From Symsagittifera roscoffensis (Eukaryota > Xenacoelomorpha > Acoela > Convolutidae), in the NCBI RefSeq assembly GCF_963678635.1, contig NC_087063.1:74297617-74361616 (forward strand): a stretch of 64,000 nucleotides of DNA, given 5' to 3'. Position 1 is the first letter of the stretch. The number at the start of each line of letters is the position of its first letter. The translations under genes were made by a program, and so were the position numbers. Under the pieces are notes generated by a model. The model did not search any database. It was not told the origin of the DNA and saw nothing but the letters and a program-made list of their open reading frames with translations. This document shows positions 10,475 to 21,240 of the stretch, piece after piece.

Positions 10475-11917
10475 TACCCTACGACTTGTGATATGTATGG
10501 CCTATCTTTTCTTACAAAACTTCGGTATGGTAAGTTTCAGATGGTAGATTTCAGAAACTTTTTTGGAATTTTTTTAAATTTCTACTTGCAAATACATTTT
10601 TATCTTGAAAAAAATTTTTATCTTGAAAAATCGAAAAAAATTTCGAATGGGAAGTTTCAGAAGGTAAGTTTTGACAAAATTAGGTTTCGATTCAGTGTAT
10701 GTGATCATAAACTAATATATCACAGAAAAACTTTTTCTCATAGAATCTATTAAAAACTTTTTTCATTTTATTTATTTTCCCTCAGGTTATCTGGGGAAAA
10801 TTGACAAGGGGGATTATCTTTGACAGGTTATTTTTTTCACTCCACGAGATATCCTTGGGAAACTTGACAGCTCTTCGCGGTTGATTAATTTTATATCCCA
10901 CTTTACCTTTTATTCCCCAGCATATCTGGAGAAAGAATGACAGCTCCATTATACTTTTTACTTTTATGACTTGTTTGATTTTTTTTCACATAATTATCCC
11001 ACGATCAGAAGACAGATGCGTAATAGCATTTCCACATTCCTCACGATTTTAATGAAGCGTGAATTGCTTCCTTGAGAGATTAAAATTTTAAATTTTCATA
11101 AAAAATTGAAATACATCCAATCAGAACTGCATGGACTTTTCATTGGAAGTAAGATATACATATGCAAAAAATTTTAAGTTGCGATCAATCAGATAAGTTT
11201 ATGCAGTTCTCATTTTTACCTCAAACTTTTTTTTATTCTGTCATATTTCTTGCAATGGTTAATTTCAGTTTTCTTTTATCACCAAAAAATTATCATCCAA
11301 ATTTGTCAATTGATCTGCGCCGGTAAAAGTCTGTTTACACAGAGAAGACTATAGTATCATAAAGCGTTTTTTGTCTGATAATTTTGTATGACAATTTTTC
11401 TTTCTTTCTCAGAGTAATCATTTTAGAAGATTATACAATTTACTGGAAGTTGATCACAATTTTCGTAAATTTATCTATTTTATCGTTAATTCTATCAATT
11501 GGGGGACTACAACATCCATATTCCATCATTATTTTCCATATGTTCCACCAAAAAAGTAGTTGCTAAGATGCATTTTTGTTTAAAAAAAGTAATTAATTGA
11601 AAGAGTTAAATTACAAAATTAAATAAACAATTCACTACACCGTATATACTGCAAAAGTTTACACTTACAAAAAAAATGCACTTTTACATAAAATTACTGA
11701 TAAAATTCAAAACTTGCACATCATGGACTTTATTTAAATTCTTCTGGAAGAATTTAAAAAGAAGAAATGCAGAATAAATTCCGTGAAATCAACACAAATT
11801 GTGAGTTTTTTGTAGCTTTCGAGGAACCATTCGTCGATACTATTTTTGTCAAAAAGGAGTAAATTGATCTCTTTGTACCCAAAAAATCAAAAATTCATTT
11901 GGACGCGAAGGAAGTTT
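10475..11917. repeat. Subterminal region with degenerate tandem motif, no gene
   Basis: Between about 10780 and 10960 a loose 65-75 bp repeat recurs three times: a tatctgggga-like word followed about 5 bp later by ttgacag and then AT-rich sequence. Words such as ggtaagtttcag recur at 10400-10660. From 10990 to 11917 I see only AT-rich sequence with no recognisable gene. The last part may hold the eroded C-terminus of the capsid-type gene. Confidence 0.5.
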
Positions 11918-12665
11918 TTCATCCGTAGTATCCCTTAGTTCTTGTTTATGCTATGGAATGAGTTTTTTTTTATTTTAATTTGTAGATTCGTAAAGGATTG
12001 ATAATTCATGTACTGTCCTGCAGATATTATGTCTCCATGTTTTATTTTGCAAATGAAAAAAATACAACGCAGTAAGGAGGTTTTTGTATCGCCTACTATA
12101 TCATACTCTGTAATATCACTATAAATCATTAAGGACTTTCTTCTTAAAAAATCGTAAGAATACTGAGGATAATGTGGACCTTTTAATTTCATTATAACCC
12201 CTGTCTGATTTTGTTCTAAATCACAACCAGAAATGTGGCTTAAATTAGCCCTTTGCATTATAAACACTGATTGATCCTCAGGTAAATAAATGGCAATTTT
12301 TTGTGTAACCTCATCTACTGATACATAAATTCCATATATTCATATTTTTGTGCACCTATACGTTTTTGAACTTTGTCATTCATGGCTACAACTACATCAA
12401 CAAAACTTGGATACAATCCAGGTTCAAGGTTCATCGGTAGAATCTTTCTTTTTTCATCAGAACTTTCTCGCCCAGCTATGAAAACAAACTTTCCCTCAGT
12501 AACGTTTTGGTACAAGGAAGGATACGATTTTTCTGAAATAGCAACCTCCCATTCTTCTTTAAGATGTATTTGTTCCGGTAGAAATGATGTAAAAGAACTA
12601 AGACTATAATTCGGATAACAATTAAAACAAACATTAGAAACTAGCTCAATATTAAAAGAATTCAT
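11918..12665 (-). pseudogene. Polinton capsid-type protein (candidate minor capsid)
   Basis: An N-terminal frame (12665-12315) starts with ATG and shows L-S-S-F-T-S-F-L-P-E-Q, N-V-T-E-G-K-F and L-E-P-G-L-Y-P-S. A C-terminal frame (12267-11935) shows G-D-T-K-T-S-L-L-R-C and G-Q-Y-M-N-Y-Q-S-F. A frameshift separates them. I recognise this combination from proteins of about 250 residues that occur alongside integrase and ATPase in animal Polintons. Equating it with the minor capsid (penton, PY) protein is inference. The gene lies 20 bp downstream of the integrase fragment on the same strand. Its first 130 bp are duplicated at 17106-17260. Confidence 0.65.
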
Positions 12666-12684
12666 GACAATTGATCAAAAAAAA

Positions 12685-13150
12685 TTAAATTTTTGAGTTC
12701 TTTTTTGAGATCTTTGATGATGTATGTAGGAGGTTTGTTTGAATGTATTGCCAAAATTTTAAAAATTTCATCTGTAAACTGTGGCTTGTGTATCCTTTTC
12801 GGAACGGAAGAAATTTTCTGGAATTTTTCACTCTATCCCCATTTTTGAATTTTGGTTTGGTATATTTCATGAATGATTTGTTGTACAAAATTGACAAAAA
12901 ATCATTATTTTTCACCACATCTCTCGGAGAATTTCCAATAGATTGATTTTTGCGACTTTTCACTGTAGAATTCAATTGTTGCAATTTGGGAACAAATCTT
13001 TTACCATGATCTTACAACGATATATTATATGTTTTAAATTGCTCTCCCTGCAAATGCAGCCTTTGTTTCACTCATTGTTGAGTAAACTTCAAGGCATTTC
13101 TCCTTGCAAAATTTTTTAAAAGATTCCCCAGTTTTTTTTTGTATCTCGTT
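12685..13150 (-). pseudogene. Polinton integrase, C-terminal part (unit A)
   Basis: Polinton integrase is a retrovirus-like DDE enzyme that inserts the element. Only the end of the catalytic core and the C-terminal DNA-binding part survive: V-Y-S-T-M-S-E-T-K-A-A-F-A near 13075 (just before the catalytic Glu helix, here A-G-R-A-I), then N-N-D-F-L-S-I-L-Y-N-K near 12900, and K-P-K-F-K-N-G-D-R-V near 12840. Several frameshifts occur. The N-terminal zinc finger and the first two catalytic Asp residues are missing. A near-identical truncated copy lies at 17268-17710. Confidence 0.82.
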
Positions 13151-13168
13151 TGTCTAATATGTTATTGT

Positions 13169-13360
13169 CTAACTGTCTGAATTAAGTCTAGTATAATCCA
13201 AAATTAAATCAACAAGGTGCTTATTGATACCCGTTTTCAACCTCGCATGTACAGCACTGTAAAAAGAATCAAATTTTTTGGTACTATCTCTTCTTTTTCT
13301 TGCTTTTGTTCCAATTTTTCTTTTCTTGGAATTGTACTTTGTGATTGATAAACTGATCAC
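13169..13360 (-). pseudogene. Small basic ORF between ATPase and integrase (unit A)
   Basis: A frame of 63 codons with a Lys/Arg-rich centre (K-K-R-K-I-G-T-K-A-R-K-R-R) lies between the ATPase end and the integrase fragment. It is repeated with few changes at 17747-17938. It may be the remains of a small basic Polinton protein or of the integrase N-terminus. I cannot decide which. Confidence 0.35.
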
Positions 13361-13438
13361 TGAATTGAAACAAACTGTTCCATTTTATGTCAATCGTTTA
13401 ATGACAAAAGGGTAATCATATATATCAATTGTAAAGCT

Positions 13439-14390
13439 TTAGTTGAACATAAAATAATTCTTCTTTTGTGTAGAGGAGTTCTTTTTTGTGTTAATTCTGA
13501 ATTTTTTTTTCGATATTTTACAACGTCTTGTTTCCGAAGATCTCGAAGCTCTCTTTTTATTAGTTTTACTAAAAATTTGATCAAAAAGTGAATGAAAGTG
13601 TATGGACAATTGAGAATGAACTGTTTTCGAAGTCTTAGTGGTAGTTTTTGAAATATTGAGTATAGAGACGTATTCTGTACTCATCGTCCAAAAACGTTGT
13701 CTGTTTTCCAGCTGGTAAAAAAATCTTTCTTGGAATTGAGTGACTATTAGAGCAAAACCTAAGTGAACCAACTGTTTTTGGTGTTAAATCAAGAAGTAAA
13801 TGACAGAAGGAACAGATATTGAGTCTTGATACCACTCTCTCAATTGAGATCCTAGACCTAGTTGTTGACTTAATATAATGATTTGTAAAACAGCTCTCGG
13901 CGACTTGAACGAGAACATGTGTTTAATTTGCAACTCTACAATTCTTCCCAATTTGCTTTGATGAAAAAAATTGTGTTTGATGTATTTTGTAATCAGACCC
14001 CGGTGTCTCCTAGCAGTGGAAATGTTTACAAATTGTTTGGAGTTCGAAAATTATTCACAAGAATCATCAAATATAAACAGATATTTAGTTCCGTTTTTGG
14101 TAAGATTTTCAATCAAGTCAACATCTATTCCTCGATTAAATTTAAGGTTTTTTCTTTAAGTTAGCTATAGAGAGGTTGATAAAGAGGTTGATAAAGAGGT
14201 TGATAAAAGTTTTAAAAAATATCGAGAGCTGTTTAAAAAGTACCAATTTTCAACCAATCAAAATAAGATGAAATTATCCAGATCCACCTGGTCCAACTAG
14301 GGAAATGAGAATTCGTTCTTTGGTAGATATCATTTTGTTCTTAGCTTTGCAGAAGGTAGGATTTAACCGACTGTTTTTGATAAGATAGCT
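13439..14390 (-). pseudogene. Polinton packaging ATPase (unit A)
   Basis: This FtsK/HerA-superfamily ATPase is thought to pump DNA into capsids. From the N-terminus: S-T-K-E-R-I-L-I-S-L-V-G-P-G-G-S-G near 14330-14277 is the P-loop, but the essential Lys codon has become TAA (14274-14276). Further on come L-S-Q-Q-L-G-L-G-S-Q-L-R-E-W-Y near 13870, D-L-T-P-K-T-V-G-S-L-R, L-P-A-G-K-Q-T-T-F-L-D-D-E-Y near 13680, and a basic C-terminal tail to 13439. The reading frame changes repeatedly (frames 13635-13835 and 13439-13771). The domain order fits a Polinton ATPase of about 250-300 residues. Confidence 0.88.
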
Positions 14391-14639
14391 ACCCAAACTG
14401 TCGTTTCTTCACATGTTGTGGATAAAATTATTCAAACGGTTGCATATACTAGCATCAAAACTATAACCAAAAAAGTGGCAAAAAAAATTAAAAGAGATCT
14501 ATTATATGTACGTCCGAACAACATCCATGATTTTTGTTCATGATTCTGTTCATCAAAAAAAAATTTCCTAATTTAAAAAAGGTAGTACAATAAGATTATT
14601 ATGATTACGATTAGTTAAAAAAAACATCGAGTTCATTTT
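14391..14639. other. Spacer, no gene recognised
   Basis: AT-rich sequence lies between the ATPase start and the next minus-strand gene. It is repeated with indels in unit B (18947-19266) and unit C (22975-23278), including tcaaacggttgca and acatccatgatttt. The conservation between units only reflects duplication. Confidence 0.5.
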
Positions 14640-14895
14640 CCTTATGTAAATGCTTTTTTTTCTGCACAGTGAAGAGTTTTTGCATGATGAAATGGGTAGC
14701 TGCTACACCTCAAATCATATTCTTTATCTTAAATTGTCAAATGATGAACTTTTGGGCAAGCATGAAGGTTGGGATGTTGGTTTAAATTTATTGGAGGAAG
14801 AAAAGAATATCCTACAGTTTAACCATCCTTAAAAACTCCTAATTCTTTCACTAAATTGTTTTCAAATCATTCAATATCCAAAACAACCAGGTTCT
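14640..14895 (-). pseudogene. Polinton-associated protein with D-I-E motif (unit A)
   Basis: Minus-strand translation gives L-V-V-L-D-I-E, K-E-L-G-V-F-K-D-G, T-V-G-Y-S-F-L-P-P, then H-P-N-L-H-A-C-P-K-V and Y-P-F-H-H-A-K-T-L-H-C-A-E-K-K. The same peptide is present in units B and C, so it was a gene of this element. I recall similar sequences beside Polinton genes in other animals but do not know a function. The D-I-E near the N-terminus and the late H-C-A-E are reminiscent of a DEDD-type 3'-5' exonuclease. That is speculation. Stops interrupt it here, including one in place of the Cys after D-I-E. Confidence 0.5.
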
Positions 14896-15648
14896 TTCTG
14901 TTAACTGATTTCTCTGGAGTTTTCTGGTTAAAATGAAAAACAAATCAAAATGCATATACTGATGAAGCCAATTTTTTAGCATATAAACAGAAAAAAAATC
15001 CAGTCACGTGACCAATAAAGCATGAACTTGGAAGATTAGGTGCAACATAACAATACCCAGGTCCTTTTTTATAGTAAATTTCACAGATACAGCAAAATCC
15101 TGTGGAATTGCATGCAGTCTAAAGATTTCGGAGTTTGCAAAAAAATAATCCAAGTAGGAATTTCCATATCCAATTAGAACTCTCAAAGGAGATTTTTGGT
15201 CTATTTCTTTCAAATTTATGTCCGGATCCAAAACAATTCAGGTACCAAGAAATAAATTTTTTTTTTAGATTTGACGAAACTCTTGCACTATAAAATTTTG
15301 TTTAAATTCTATACATATCAATCTTTAGACTGCATGCAATTCCACAGGATTTTGCTGTATCTGTGAAATTTACTATAAAAAAGGACCTGGGTATTGTTAT
15401 GTTGCACCTAATCTTCCAAGTTCATGCTTTATTGGTCACGTGACTGGATTATTTTTCTGTTTATATGCTAAAAAATTGGCTTCATCAGTATATGCATTTT
15501 GATTTGTTTTTCATTTTAACCAGAAAACTCCAGAGAAATCAGTTAACAGAAAGAACCTGGTTGTTTTGGATATTGAATGTTTTGAAAACAATATAGTGAA
15601 AGAATTAGGAGCCTTTAAGGATGGACAAACTGTAGGATATTGTTTTCT
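14805..15648. repeat. Large inverted repeat in unit A (arms about 320 bp)
   Basis: The left arm 14805-15120 and the right arm 15327-15648 are near-perfect reverse complements around a spacer of about 206 bp. Shared words include tgcatgcaattccacaggat, the palindromic tcacgtga, and cagagaaatcagttaacaga. The right arm carries the start of the D-I-E gene on the plus strand, opposite to its normal orientation. Confidence 0.9.
15004..15240 (-). pseudogene. Short Polinton ORF with YGNSYLDYFF (unit A, first copy)
   Basis: A 75-codon frame reads D-P-D-I-N-L-K-E-I-D-Q-K-S-P-L-R, Y-G-N-S-Y-L-D-Y-F-F-A-N-S, I-P-Q-D-F-A-V-S-V-K-F-T-I. A second copy in the same orientation lies at about 15675-15930 with stops, and others are in units B (19627-19854) and C (about 23830-24080). 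I do not recognise the family. It sits just upstream of the D-I-E gene and may be part of the same protein. Conservation across four copies suggests it derives from a real Polinton gene. Confidence 0.45.
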
Positions 15649-15674
15649 AGGATATAAACAGAAAAGTAATCCAG

Positions 15675-15930
15675 TCACGTGACTAAGAAAGCATGAACTT
15701 GGAAGATTAATGGAACATAACAAAACCCAGGTCATTATGTATAGTAGATTTCACAGATACAGCAAAATTATGTGAATTGCATGCCATCTAGCAGAAATGC
15801 ATGCCGTCTAAAGATTTTGGAGTTTGCAAAAAAATAACCCATGTAGGAATTTCCATATCCAATTAGACCTCTCAAAGGAGATTTTTGGTCTATTTTTTTC
15901 AAATTCATGTCCGGGTCCAAAACAATACAG
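15675..15930 (-). pseudogene. Second YGNSY-type ORF copy in unit A
   Basis: After the inverted segment ends at 15648, the sequence returns to the usual orientation. It repeats the same peptide, with M-N-L-K-K-I-D-Q-K-S-P-L-R-G-L and Y-G-N-S-Y-M-G-Y-F-F. Stops follow. The same right-hand junction is present in unit C at 23796. Confidence 0.5.
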
Positions 15931-16448
15931 GTACCAAGAAATAAATTTTTCTTTTTGTTTACGAAATTCTTGCTTTAAAAAATTTTGTTTAGTTTCTATA
16001 TATATCCTAGTAAAGAAAGAAGTATATCGAGCAATATATCATAATTTTCATTTTGTAGTTGTAAAGGTTGATTATTTTTCCATTGAAGTCCTTTTCTACG
16101 ATATTCTATAAGTTTTTATATTCTGTTTTTTTTTGGTATTCGATCTGTATCTTATGTGAATTTTTTTCATATCATTATGCAGAGTCCACTCAAAATGAGA
16201 TGTTTGTGATTCTACGTCCAAAATCTGCAAGCGTGATAAATTTTGTGAATCTATAAAAATTAGTGAAACTTTTTGTGATTTTTTGTAGAACAATATGGGA
16301 AAACCTCAATTTATTATGAAGTTATAAGATTAAATTTCCTAAAAAACCAATATTCCAACTCATACTGTTCAACGCGAATACCAAAGGAAAAAAGGTTTCG
16401 AGGATAAATGTTTCAATTACATGACAAAAACATAAATAACACAATTTT
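15931..16448. other. Spacer, no gene recognised
   Basis: AT-rich sequence separates the YGNSY-type ORF from the KKY/KPPY gene. Units B and C carry similar but shortened versions (B lacks most of 16170-16440). Open frames of 60-95 codons occur on both strands but do not look like protein-coding sequence. Confidence 0.45.
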
Positions 16449-16976
16449 TTATACATTATAGTTCTCAACGAACATAAAATCTCCCAAATTTTGGGACAGT
16501 TTTTTGAATTTTTTCCAAGTATAGTTGAAATAAGCAACTTGTTTCATTGCTTCATTCTCTTTTGCAGTAAAGAGTCGAACCTGAATGTAGGGAGGTTTGT
16601 TAATATTGTACTTCTTGATCGTGACACAAACTTGTCTTCTATCATAGGATGCTATGACATACACTTTGTTGTAGTTGGCAAACTCCTGATCCATAGTTTA
16701 ATCCTTGTAAGAAGTGATCTCCAATACAGCAACGAGTCCAAAGTTTTCAGCATCGTGAATAACAGTAGTTCTAATTGCGGAGATTGTTTTTCCTTCTTTT
16801 TCACCATGATAGGCTTGCTTTCTTTTTTCGAGTTGTCTCAACTCATTTTTCTTGAATAGCAGGGCTTGAATAATTTTCGCTTCGAAAGATTTTTGGGACC
16901 GAGCAAATATCCCAATTCTTGTTTTATTTTTTGACAATTCAATATATTTGGGACCAGTGTTTTTTCTTGAGTACAT
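16449..16976 (-). pseudogene. Polinton-associated KKY/KPPY protein (unit A)
   Basis: Two same-strand frames (16976-16698 and 16694-16449) meet at a short break. The first begins with ATG at 16976 and is Lys-rich. The second holds Y-D-R-R-Q-V-C-V-T-I-K-K-Y, K-P-P-Y-I-Q-V-R-L-F-T-A-K-E-N-E and G-D-F-M-F-V-E-N-Y. All three units carry it, and the KKY to KPPY core is the best conserved part. The alternating hydrophobic and charged strands could suit a PC4-like single-strand DNA-binding sheet, which would suit protein-primed replication. This is only a guess from pattern, and I do not know the family. Confidence 0.5.
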
Positions 16977-17105
16977 TTTTGAAGAGAAAACTGATCAGAT
17001 GAGGAGAAATGAGAGAAAAGATTTTGAGATTAAGGGAAAACGGAAGTAAATTATATGATTCATTCAATTAACCATAAAAGGAAATAGAACTATTAATGGA
17101 AACAG

Positions 17106-17710
17106 CATTTTTTCTGAAACAGCAACCTCCGATTCTCCTTTAAGATGTACTTGTTCCGGTAGAAATATTGTAAAAGAACTAAGACTATAATTGGGATAAC
17201 AATTAAAATAAACCTTAGAAACTAGCTCAATAGTAAAAAAAATTCATGACAATTGATCAAAAGAAAATTAAGTTTTTGAGATCTTTTTTGAGATCTTTGA
17301 TGATGTATGTAGGAGGTTTGCTCGAATGTATTGCCAAAATTTCAAAAATTTCATCTGTAAACTGTGGCTTTTGTATCCTTTTCGGAACGGAAGATCTTTT
17401 TCGGAATTTTTCACTCTATCCCCATTTTTGAATTTTGGTTTAGTATTTTTCATGAATGATTTGTTGTACAAAATTGATAAAAAATCATTATTTTTTACAT
17501 CACTTGGAGAATTTCCAATAGATTGATTTTTGCGACAGTACACTGTAGAAACCAATTGTTGCAATTTGGGAACAAATCTTTTACCATGATCTTACAACGA
17601 TATATTATATGTTTTAAATTGCTCTCCCTGCAAATGCAGCCTTTGTTTCACTCATTGTTGAGTAAACTTCAAGGCATTTCTCCTTGCAAAATTTTTTAAA
17701 ACTTCCCCAG
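17106..17710 (-). pseudogene. Capsid-type N-terminus and integrase C-terminus (unit B)
   Basis: 17106-17250 repeats the N-terminal coding part of the capsid-type gene (compare 12535-12665) and is broken off abruptly on its left. 17268-17564 repeats the integrase end with N-N-D-F-L-S-I-L-Y-N-K, K-P-K-F-K-N-G-D-R-V and D-L-P-F-R-K-G-Y-K. The segment to 17710 carries the region before the catalytic Glu. The lesions mostly match unit A, so the copies split after inactivation. Confidence 0.8.
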
Positions 17711-17746
17711 TTTTTTTTGTATCTCGTTTATCTAATATGCTATTGT

Positions 17747-17938
17747 CTAACTGTCTGAATTAAGTCTAGTAGAATCCAAAATCAAATCAACAAGGTGCTT
17801 ATTGATACCTTTTTTCAACCTCGCATGTACAGCACTGTAATAAGAGTTAAATTTTTTGGTACTATCTCTTCTTTGTCTTGCTTTTGTTCCAATTTTTCTT
17901 TTCTTGGAATTGTACTTTGTGATTGATAAAATGATCAC
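17747..17938 (-). pseudogene. Small basic ORF (unit B)
   Basis: This 63-codon duplicate of 13169-13360 has a few substitutions and the same K-K-R-K-I-G-T-K-A-R motif. It remains open. I know no function for it. Confidence 0.35.
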
Positions 17939-18016
17939 TGAATTAAAACAAACTGTTCCATACTATATCAATCGTTTAATGACAAAAGTGTGATCATATA
18001 TATCAATTGTAACCCT

Positions 18017-18946
18017 TTAGTTGAACATAAAATAATTCTTCTTTTGTGTAGAGGAGTTCTTTTTTGTGTTAATTCTGAATTTTTTTTTCGATATTTTACA
18101 ACGTCTTTTTTCCGAAGATCTCGAAGCTCTCTTTTTATTAGGTTTACTAAAAATTTGATCAGAAAGTGAATGAAAATGTATGGACAAATGAGAATGAACT
18201 GTTTTCGAAGTCTTAGTAGTAGTTTTTGGAATATTGAGTATAGAGACGTATTCTGTACTCATCGTCCAAAAACGTTGTCTGTTTTCCAGCTGGTAAAACA
18301 TTTTTTCTTGGAATTGAGCGACTATTAGAGCAAAACCTATGTGAACCAACTGTTTTTGGGGTTAAACCAATAAGTAAATGACAGAAGGAACAGATGTTGC
18401 GTCTTGATACCACTCTCTCAATTGAGATCCTAGACCTAGTTGTCGACTTAAAATAATGATTTGTAAAACAGCTCTCGGCGACTTGAACGAGAACATGTGT
18501 GTAAATTGCAACTCTACATTTCTTCCCAATTTGCTTTGATGAAATAATTGTGTTTGATGTATTTTGTAGTCAATCCCCGGTGTCTCCCAGCAGTGGGAAT
18601 GTTTACAAATTGTTTGGAGTTCGAAATTTATTCACAAGAATCATCAAACAGATTTTTAGTTTCGTTTTTGGTAAGATTTTCAATCAAGTCAACATCTATT
18701 CCTCGGATAAGCTTAAGGTTTTTTTCTTTCAGTTGACTGTACAGAGGTTGATAAAAGTTAAAAAAAATTATCGAATGCTGGTTGAAAAGTACCAATTTTC
18801 GACCAATCAAAAATAAAAAAAAAATTTCCAGATCCTTCTGGTTCAACTAGGGAAATGAAATTTCGTTCTTTGGTAGATGTTATTATAATCATAGCTTTGG
18901 AGAAGGTAGAATTTAACCGACTCTTTTTGATAAGATAGCTACCCAC
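18017..18946 (-). pseudogene. Polinton packaging ATPase (unit B)
   Basis: This duplicates 13439-14390. The N-terminal frame (18946-18758) reads S-T-K-E-R-N-F-I-S-L-V-E-P-E-G-S-G-N, so the P-loop has lost its first Gly and its Lys (now Asn). Frame 18846-18628 retains I-R-G-I-D-V-D-L-I-E-N-L and the Walker B-like L-F-D-D-S-C-E. Frames 18413-18213 and 18349-18017 give the C-terminal half with L-T-P-K-T-V-G-S-H-R and L-P-A-G-K-Q. Damage to the ATP site differs from unit A, where the Lys is a stop, so the two copies have also decayed independently. Confidence 0.86.
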
Positions 18947-19266
18947 ACTGTCGTTTCGTCACATGTTGTGGATAAAATTATTCAAACGGTTGCACATACT
19001 AGCATCAAAACTATAACAAAATTGTGGCACAGAAAAAATAAAAGAGATCTATTATATGTACGTCCAAACAACATCCATGATTTTCGTTCTTGAGTCTCTT
19101 CATCAATACAAAATTTCCTAAATTTACGAGTTTGTCACCTTGATTAACCATCTTAAATCTAGAAGGAAAAAAATAACAATGACATTAAACTAAATTCAAA
19201 AAAGGTAGTACAATAAGATTATTATGCTTACGATTAGTTAAAAAAAACATCGAGTTCATTTTCCTT

Positions 19267-19540
19267 ATGAAAATGTTTTTCTTTCTGCACAGTGAAGTGT
19301 TTTTGCATGATGAAATGGGTAGCTGGGACACCTCAAATCAGATTCTTCATCTTAAATTGTCAAATGCTGAACTTTTGGGCAAGCATGAAGGTTGGGATGT
19401 TGGTTTGAATTTATTTGAGGAAGAAAAGAATATCCTACAGTTTGTCCATCCTTAAAAACTCCTAATTTTTTCACTAAATTGTTTTCAAAACATTCAATAT
19501 CCAAAATAACCAGGTTCTTTCTGTTAACTGATTTCTCTGG
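19267..19540 (-). pseudogene. D-I-E motif protein (unit B)
   Basis: This is the unit B version of the gene at 14640-14895, with the same peptide from L-D-I-E-C-F through K-E-L-G-V-F-K-D-G-Q to the C-terminal Y-P-F/H-C-A-E region, and with stops. Unlike units A and C, no inverted copy lies beside it, so unit B shows the plain gene order. Confidence 0.5.
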
Positions 19541-19626
19541 AGTTTTCTGGTTAAAATGAAAAACAAATCAAAATGCATATACTGATGAAGCCAATTTTTT
19601 AGCATATAAACAGAAAAATAATCCAG

Positions 19627-19854
19627 TCACGTGACCAATAAAGCATGAACTTGGAAGATTAGGTGCAACATAACAATACCCAGGTCCTTTTTTATAGTAA
19701 ATTTCACAGATACAGCAAAATCCTGTGGAATTGCATGCAGTCTAAAGATTTTGGAGTTTGCAAAAAAATAATCCATGTGGGAATTTCCATATCCAATTAG
19801 ACTTCTCAAAGGAGATTTTTGGTCTATTTCTTTCAAATTTATGTCCGGATCCAA
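19627..19854 (-). pseudogene. YGNSY-type ORF (unit B)
   Basis: 75 codons, closely matching 15004-15231 (Y-G-N-S-H-M-D-Y-F-F-A-N-S-K-I-F). It is present once in this unit. It lies between the D-I-E gene and the KKY/KPPY gene, all on the minus strand. Confidence 0.45.
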
Positions 19855-20124
19855 AACAATTCAGGTACCAAGAAATAAATTTTTTTTTAGATTTGACGAA
19901 ACTCTTGCACTATAAAATTTTGTTTAATTTCTATACATATCCTAGTAAAGAAGGAAGTATATCAAGCAATATATCATAATTTTCATTTTGTAGTTGTAAA
20001 AGTTGATCACTTTTCCATTGAAATCCCTTTCTACGATATTCTATAAGTTTTTATATTCTGTTTTTTTTGGTATTGGATCTGTATCTTATGTGAATTTTTT
20101 TCATAACTTTATGCAGTGTCCTAA

Positions 20125-20590
20125 TTATGCTTCATTGTCTTTCGCAGTAAAGAGTCGAACCTGAAAGTAGGGAGGTTTGTTAACCTTGTACTTCTTGATC
20201 GTGACACAAACTTGTCTTCTATTATAGGACGCTATGTCATACACTTTGTTGTAGTTGGCAAGCTCCTGATCCATAGTTGACTCCTTGTAAGAAGTGATCT
20301 CCAATACAGGACCGAGTCCAAAGTTTTCAGCATCGTAAATAACATTATTTCTAATTGCGGAGATTGTTTTTCCTTCTTTTTTACCATGATAGACTTGCTG
20401 TCTTTTTTTGAGTTGTCTCAACTCTTTTTTCTCAAATAGCAGGGATCAAAATAAGTTTTCCCTTTGAAGGGTTTTTGGAACCGAGCAATTCTCCCAATTT
20501 TGGTTTCATTTTTTGACAATTCAATATATTCGGAACAAGTGTATTTTCTTGAGTACACTTTTGAAGAGCAAACTGATCAGATGAGGAGAA
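20125..20590 (-). pseudogene. KKY/KPPY protein (unit B)
   Basis: This is a copy of 16449-16976. Frame 20421-20125 holds Y-N-R-R-Q-V-C-V-T-I-K-K-Y-K-V and K-P-P-Y-F-Q-V-R-L-F-T-A-K. The N-terminal part (20590-20422) is frameshifted. The 3' end is cut off right after K-D-N-E-A, where about 270 bp present in units A and C are missing. Confidence 0.5.
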
Positions 20591-20639
20591 GTGAGTGAAA
20601 AGATTTTGAGATTAAAGGAAAATGGAAGTAAATAATACG

Positions 20640-21240
20640 ATTCATTCAATTAGCCATAAAAAGAAAAAGAACTAATAATGGAAATTTTGTGTGAAATTTC
20701 CAAATATGGAATTGTGTAGGTGTTAGTGTTCCTATCTAAAGCCGAAACTCTCAGCAAAAATTGATGTTTCCGATAGCTGCTGCTATGCCTCAAGCTCTTC
20801 CAAGCTTTTTTTCAGATTGTTGTCAAAAACTGTAACTATTTCCGTTTCCAGTGATTTTTACGAAAAATATATAGTAACCCTTGTTTTTTGTGTCTGTAAC
20901 CACAATTCTTAGTGTTTTTTGGAAAATTGTAAGTTGTACACACTTCTGACTGGTTAATCTTTCGATCAAATTTTACAGCGATTGGACAATTTTTTTTCAC
21001 ATACCAAATTACCAATTTTCTTTGCCTTCTGCACAAATACAGGTTTTATTCAAATACTAATTCATCAACTGGTAAAGTTTTCAATGAATTTGACAGAGCT
21101 GTTCATCATAATTGGAAATGCAAAAGAGCAGGAAAAATGCCAAGTATTGCAAACAAAAGACTGTTACACAAAACATCAAACGTCATTATTTATGTTTCTC
21201 GATTCAGCTTTTCTGGTAAAGAATTCGTAAAAACAAAAAA
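20640..21240. pseudogene. Unassigned conserved block (unit B)
   Basis: This region is well conserved with 25190-25815 of unit C, so it probably derives from a gene. Minus-strand reading gives P-I-A-V-K-F-D-R-K-I-N-Q-S-E-V-C and Y-R-H-K-K-Q-G-L-L. Plus-strand reading gives a 65-codon frame with C-Q-V-L-Q-T-K-D-C-Y-T-K-H. I cannot tell which strand codes and know no family. Confidence 0.3.

Noticed and set aside
14640-15735. D-I-E protein as the exonuclease domain of polB
   Set aside because: It lies about 14 kb away on the opposite strand, and the polB at 29161-33384 has its own Exo I-III region.
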